In this document: positions 61,678 to 64,000 of the stretch, piece by piece
How positions within the stretch are numbered: the first letter of the stretch is position 1
Layout of the letters: every line of letters starts with the position of its first letter
Origin: JAJRQY01 sp965224435
GTDB taxonomy: Bacteria > Actinomycetota > Acidimicrobiia > Acidimicrobiales > SZUA-35
Length of the DNA stretch: 64,000 nucleotides
Assembly (NCBI GenBank): GCA_965224435.1
Contig: OZ245048.1
Coordinates: forward strand, 2,170,001 to 2,234,000
Reading direction: 5' to 3'
Notes under the pieces: generated by a model
The model's input: the letters and a program-made list of their open reading frames with translations, nothing else
What the model was told of the DNA's origin: nothing
Database searches by the model: none
Program-made: the position numbers and the translations under genes

Positions 61678-61851
61678 ATGTATTCAGGTGGAACTATTGG
61701 GGTAGCTGGGGGCATCATGGCCTTTCAATTGGCGCCCGTACTCAAGCTACCAAGCTCAATCCCGGCGTCGATGGTTGGTGTGGTTGTGGTCTTGGTGGTC
61801 TATCTACTGACCTACATTCGCTCAGGCATCCACGCCTCCTCTCAGGACTGA
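61678..61851 (+). CDS. 57-aa membrane protein coupled to GT2
   Basis: An ATG-started 57-aa frame: MYSGGTIGVAGGIMAFQLAP, then a strong helix ASMVGVVVVLVVYLLTYIRS, ending HASSQD. The first 20 residues are also hydrophobic, so one or two membrane segments are possible. Its TGA (61849-61851) lies inside the ribosome-binding region of the GT2 start at 61860, suggesting coupling. Small membrane partners of processive GT2 enzymes exist (IcaD/PgaD type). An alternative is that this is the GT2 N-terminus separated by a frameshift. Confidence 0.6.
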   Translation: MYSGGTIGVAGGIMAFQLAPVLKLPSSIPASMVGVVVVLVVYLLTYIRSGIHASSQD

Positions 61852-61859
61852 GGTCGCTG

Positions 61860-63392
61860 GTGCTGTGGATCTGGACGTTGTTGTTGGCCTTGAGTCTTTG
61901 TGGTCCCCTCTATGCACTGATCATGGCTGGACTGTTCAAGCGCCGGTCTCCTCACCGTCCAACGGCCTCGGGATCACACCGAATCATCTGCATAGTGCCG
62001 TGCCTCAACGAAGGGACAGTCGTCGCCGAGACAGTCGATCGCCTGTTGCTCCTGGATCCCATGCTCGATGTCGTCGTGGTCGATGATGCTTCTGACGACG
62101 AAACACCATCGATCCTTGGCGCTATCCGCGATCGGCGAGTCCACATTGTGCGCCGGGAATTCCCCCAAGCTCGCATGGGCAAGGGGGCTGCCCTCAACCA
62201 TGCACTGGCACAGATCTCCGCTTCGGTTGATCAGGAACGCTTCTCACCCAGCAACATCATCATCGCCGTATTTGATGCTGACGGCCATGTCGATCCTGAT
62301 GCGCTCGACATGGTTCGTCCCTGGTTCACCGACCCCCAGATAGGGGCAGTCCAGATCGCGGTTCGGATCAATAACCGGCATCAGTCCTTGGTCGCACGCT
62401 TCCAGGACATTGAGTTCGCGGCATATACCGAGATATTTCAGCAAGCCCGTAACTTCACTACCAGTACCGGGCTTGGCGGAAATGGTCAGTTCGTGCGCTT
62501 GTCAGCACTTCTCGAACTGGGTGAGCAGCCTTGGAGCGCCTGTCTCACCGAAGACCTGGACCTGGGCATCCGACTCCGTATCAATGGTTGGCTGTCGATC
62601 TTTGAAGGCTCCGTCGCCGTTCACCAACAAGGTCTGCATCAGGTCAACCGGCTCATCAAACAGCGGACCCGATGGTTCCAAGGCCACCTCCAGTCATGGG
62701 GATTGCTTAAACCTCTCTGGACCTCAGGGCTACCCCTCAAAGCAAAGCTTGACATTTCTGGCCATCTCCTGTTACCCGTCCTTTTGCTCCTGGTTTCCCT
62801 AGGCGTCTTTGCTTCCCTCGTCTCGCTCACTCGCAATCTGATCGCCGCGCCTGGGGCGACCCTCGATCTCCTGATGGTTGGGCCCCTTGTGCCCTGGTGG
62901 TACCTCCTTGGCTTCATCGCCACGCCACTTATCGCTGGCGCCTACTGGCGGGCTGAGCCTGAAATCGGGTTCTTCCGAGGTTTTGCGCTTGCTCACGCCT
63001 ACAACTTCTACACCTGGATCTGGGTGCCTGCTGGTTGGAAGGCGCTTTACCGGCAACTTCTAGGAAAGGGAGGTTGGGTCAAGACCGAGCGAGTTGGTGG
63101 TGACGCTGGCATCCCACCCGGCCCACTCCTCCAACTGCGCTTGTTCGCCTACGACTCAGTCACATCGCTGGACAACACGAAGATCCTGCAACTACTGGGG
63201 CTTCCCGAGAACATTGGATACCAGGCTCTGGTGACCGAATTGAACCACATGATCGCTCAGCAGCGAGCGGCCGATAGTGACGAAGAAGCAATTCGGCGTG
63301 TCTTCAATCAGATCACCGCCCGGCAACGTCTCGCTCCCTTCGCCCAACATCGGAGTGGCGAGCACCTGGTCCTCACTGGATCGAGATCATGA
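61860..63392 (+). CDS. Processive family 2 glycosyltransferase (polysaccharide synthase type)
   Basis: GTG 61860, seven bases after GAGG, gives 510 aa. One N-terminal helix (LWIWTLLLALSLCGPLYALI) precedes the catalytic domain with all processive GT2 motifs: VVVDDASDDETPS, FDADGHVDPD, TEDLDLG and KQRTRWFQG (QxxRW). Three or four helices follow (LLLPVLLLLVSLGVFASLV, PWWYLLGFIATPLIAGAYW). It is likely to polymerise and export a beta-linked polysaccharide from a UDP-sugar. Its stop overlaps the next ATG. Confidence 0.88.
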   Translation: MLWIWTLLLALSLCGPLYALIMAGLFKRRSPHRPTASGSHRIICIVPCLNEGTVVAETVDRLLLLDPMLDVVVVDDASDDETPSILGAIRDRRVHIVRREFPQARMGKGAALNHALAQISASVDQERFSPSNIIIAVFDADGHVDPDALDMVRPWFTDPQIGAVQIAVRINNRHQSLVARFQDIEFAAYTEIFQQARNFTTSTGLGGNGQFVRLSALLELGEQPWSACLTEDLDLGIRLRINGWLSIFEGSVAVHQQGLHQVNRLIKQRTRWFQGHLQSWGLLKPLWTSGLPLKAKLDISGHLLLPVLLLLVSLGVFASLVSLTRNLIAAPGATLDLLMVGPLVPWWYLLGFIATPLIAGAYWRAEPEIGFFRGFALAHAYNFYTWIWVPAGWKALYRQLLGKGGWVKTERVGGDAGIPPGPLLQLRLFAYDSVTSLDNTKILQLLGLPENIGYQALVTELNHMIAQQRAADSDEEAIRRVFNQITARQRLAPFAQHRSGEHLVLTGSRS

Positions 63393-64000
63393 CCAGACCA
63401 ATGTTTGGAGCAGGCTTGACACCTGTTGATCTTGAAGCTTCAGAGCTTCGCCGTCCCCGAAGCCAGGCAATCGCATCAGCTCTTCTCTTACTCATTGGCT
63501 TCGTGGGTGGCAGTTTGCTGCTTCGGAGCGCATTGGCGACTCCGATCCCCGGTTCACCGCCGAGTGGGTCCGACCTCGCCCCCCTCGAATCTTCTCCGCT
63601 TCCCCAGCGAGCCGACGCAGTTGCCGTCGACGGGCCGAGCAGTCTTGTTCTGTACGAGGGTCCTGATCCCGATAGCGAGCTCGCAGCCATCGCCCTGACC
63701 AACTTGGCCGGACACTTCGGGCCCGTGACCGCCCGGTCGGTGTTTGACTATCATCGGGGAGACGGCGCCCTGTACGACGGCGTGATCTTCGTCGGGATCT
63801 ACGGCAACAACGACCTGCCTGATGCCTTCCTCGCTGATGTCATCAACGAAGAAGTGACTGTGCTCTGGCTCGGGAGCGGAATCAGTCAGCTGACACGGAA
63901 CAAGCAGAACTATTTCCTCGACCATGGCTGGATTCCAGCTGGTACCCCAAGCGAAGACCCGGCAACCGTCACCTACAAGGAGACCCAGTTCGACCGCGAT
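63389..64000 (+). CDS. DUF2334 (polysaccharide-deacetylase-like) protein, 3' end cut by window
   Basis: ATG 63389 overlaps the GT2 stop (ATGA). 204 residues are visible. After a basic N-terminus comes a membrane segment (QAIASALLLLIGFVGGSLLL), a Pro/Ser-rich linker, then SLVLYEGPDPDSELAAIALT, NLAGHFG, YDGVIFVGIYGNNDLPDAFL and VTVLWLGSGISQLT, the N-terminal half of DUF2334. The family is related to CE4 deacetylases, so it may modify the polymer made by the neighbouring GT2. The catalytic half lies outside the window. Confidence 0.8.
   Translation, partial: MTRPMFGAGLTPVDLEASELRRPRSQAIASALLLLIGFVGGSLLLRSALATPIPGSPPSGSDLAPLESSPLPQRADAVAVDGPSSLVLYEGPDPDSELAAIALTNLAGHFGPVTARSVFDYHRGDGALYDGVIFVGIYGNNDLPDAFLADVINEEVTVLWLGSGISQLTRNKQNYFLDHGWIPAGTPSEDPATVTYKETQFDRD

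Overview
The window reads as a chromosomal segment of an actinobacterium of moderate G+C (mid-to-high 50s percent by eye). Evidence for that placement is a mycothione reductase (mycothiol is actinobacterial), an F420-type luciferase-like oxidoreductase, an actinobacterial-type GlgP and several secreted proteins carrying DUF4214 modules. Acidimicrobiia is the best guess, by inference only. No rRNA, tRNA or CRISPR array was found.

Layout. 1-2114: end of a CaiB-type CoA-transferase overlapping pantothenate kinase (coaA). 2274-9276: glycogen block glgP-glgX-glgA facing glgC; the start of glgP is broken by apparent small indels. 9277-9639: gap with an orphan terminator. 9640-12345: YceI, LLM oxidoreductase, enoyl-CoA hydratase. 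12491-18681: complete dipeptide/oligopeptide ABC importer (two ATPases, lipoprotein, a large hairpin, two permeases). 18802-23950: aminotransferase (apparent 1-nt frameshift near its start), DUF983 protein, mycothione reductase, degenerate GGDEF protein, MBL hydrolase. 23972-27441: J-domain protein, DUF952 protein, and an operon of a PLP decarboxylase with an AhpD-like peroxidase whose second active-site Cys is an in-frame TGA followed at once by a SECIS-like hairpin. This probable selenoprotein is the strongest finding in the window.

27530-37453: secreted sugar-dehydrogenase-like propeller with DUF4214, a GlcD-like FAD enzyme coupled to a ThDP enzyme, and a full branched-chain amino acid type ABC importer (livK-G-F-H-M). 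37450-42511: large LuxR-type ATPase regulator, SDR, SRPBCC protein, FAD amine/amino-acid oxidase. 42609-45693: RCC1-propeller/DUF4214 protein, SH3-like lipoprotein, small membrane protein. 45661-50640 is an accessory patch: two related mazEF modules pointing towards each other, a remnant of a third mazF, a GNAT, decayed sequence, a GlxA-type regulator and a dead serine-recombinase fragment.

50640-56550: DoxX protein, Tat-type lipoprotein serpin, PPOX protein, methyltransferase, epimerase, and an ArsR-like regulator with a palindromic operator and probably leaderless promoter ahead of an SRPBCC partner. 56646-64000: cell-surface block with a TadG-like protein, a DUF4214x4/sugar-dehydrogenase fusion, polysaccharide deacetylase/DUF4214, and a coupled row of a 57-aa membrane protein, a processive GT2 glycosyltransferase and a DUF2334 protein that runs off the end, suggesting exopolysaccharide synthesis and modification.
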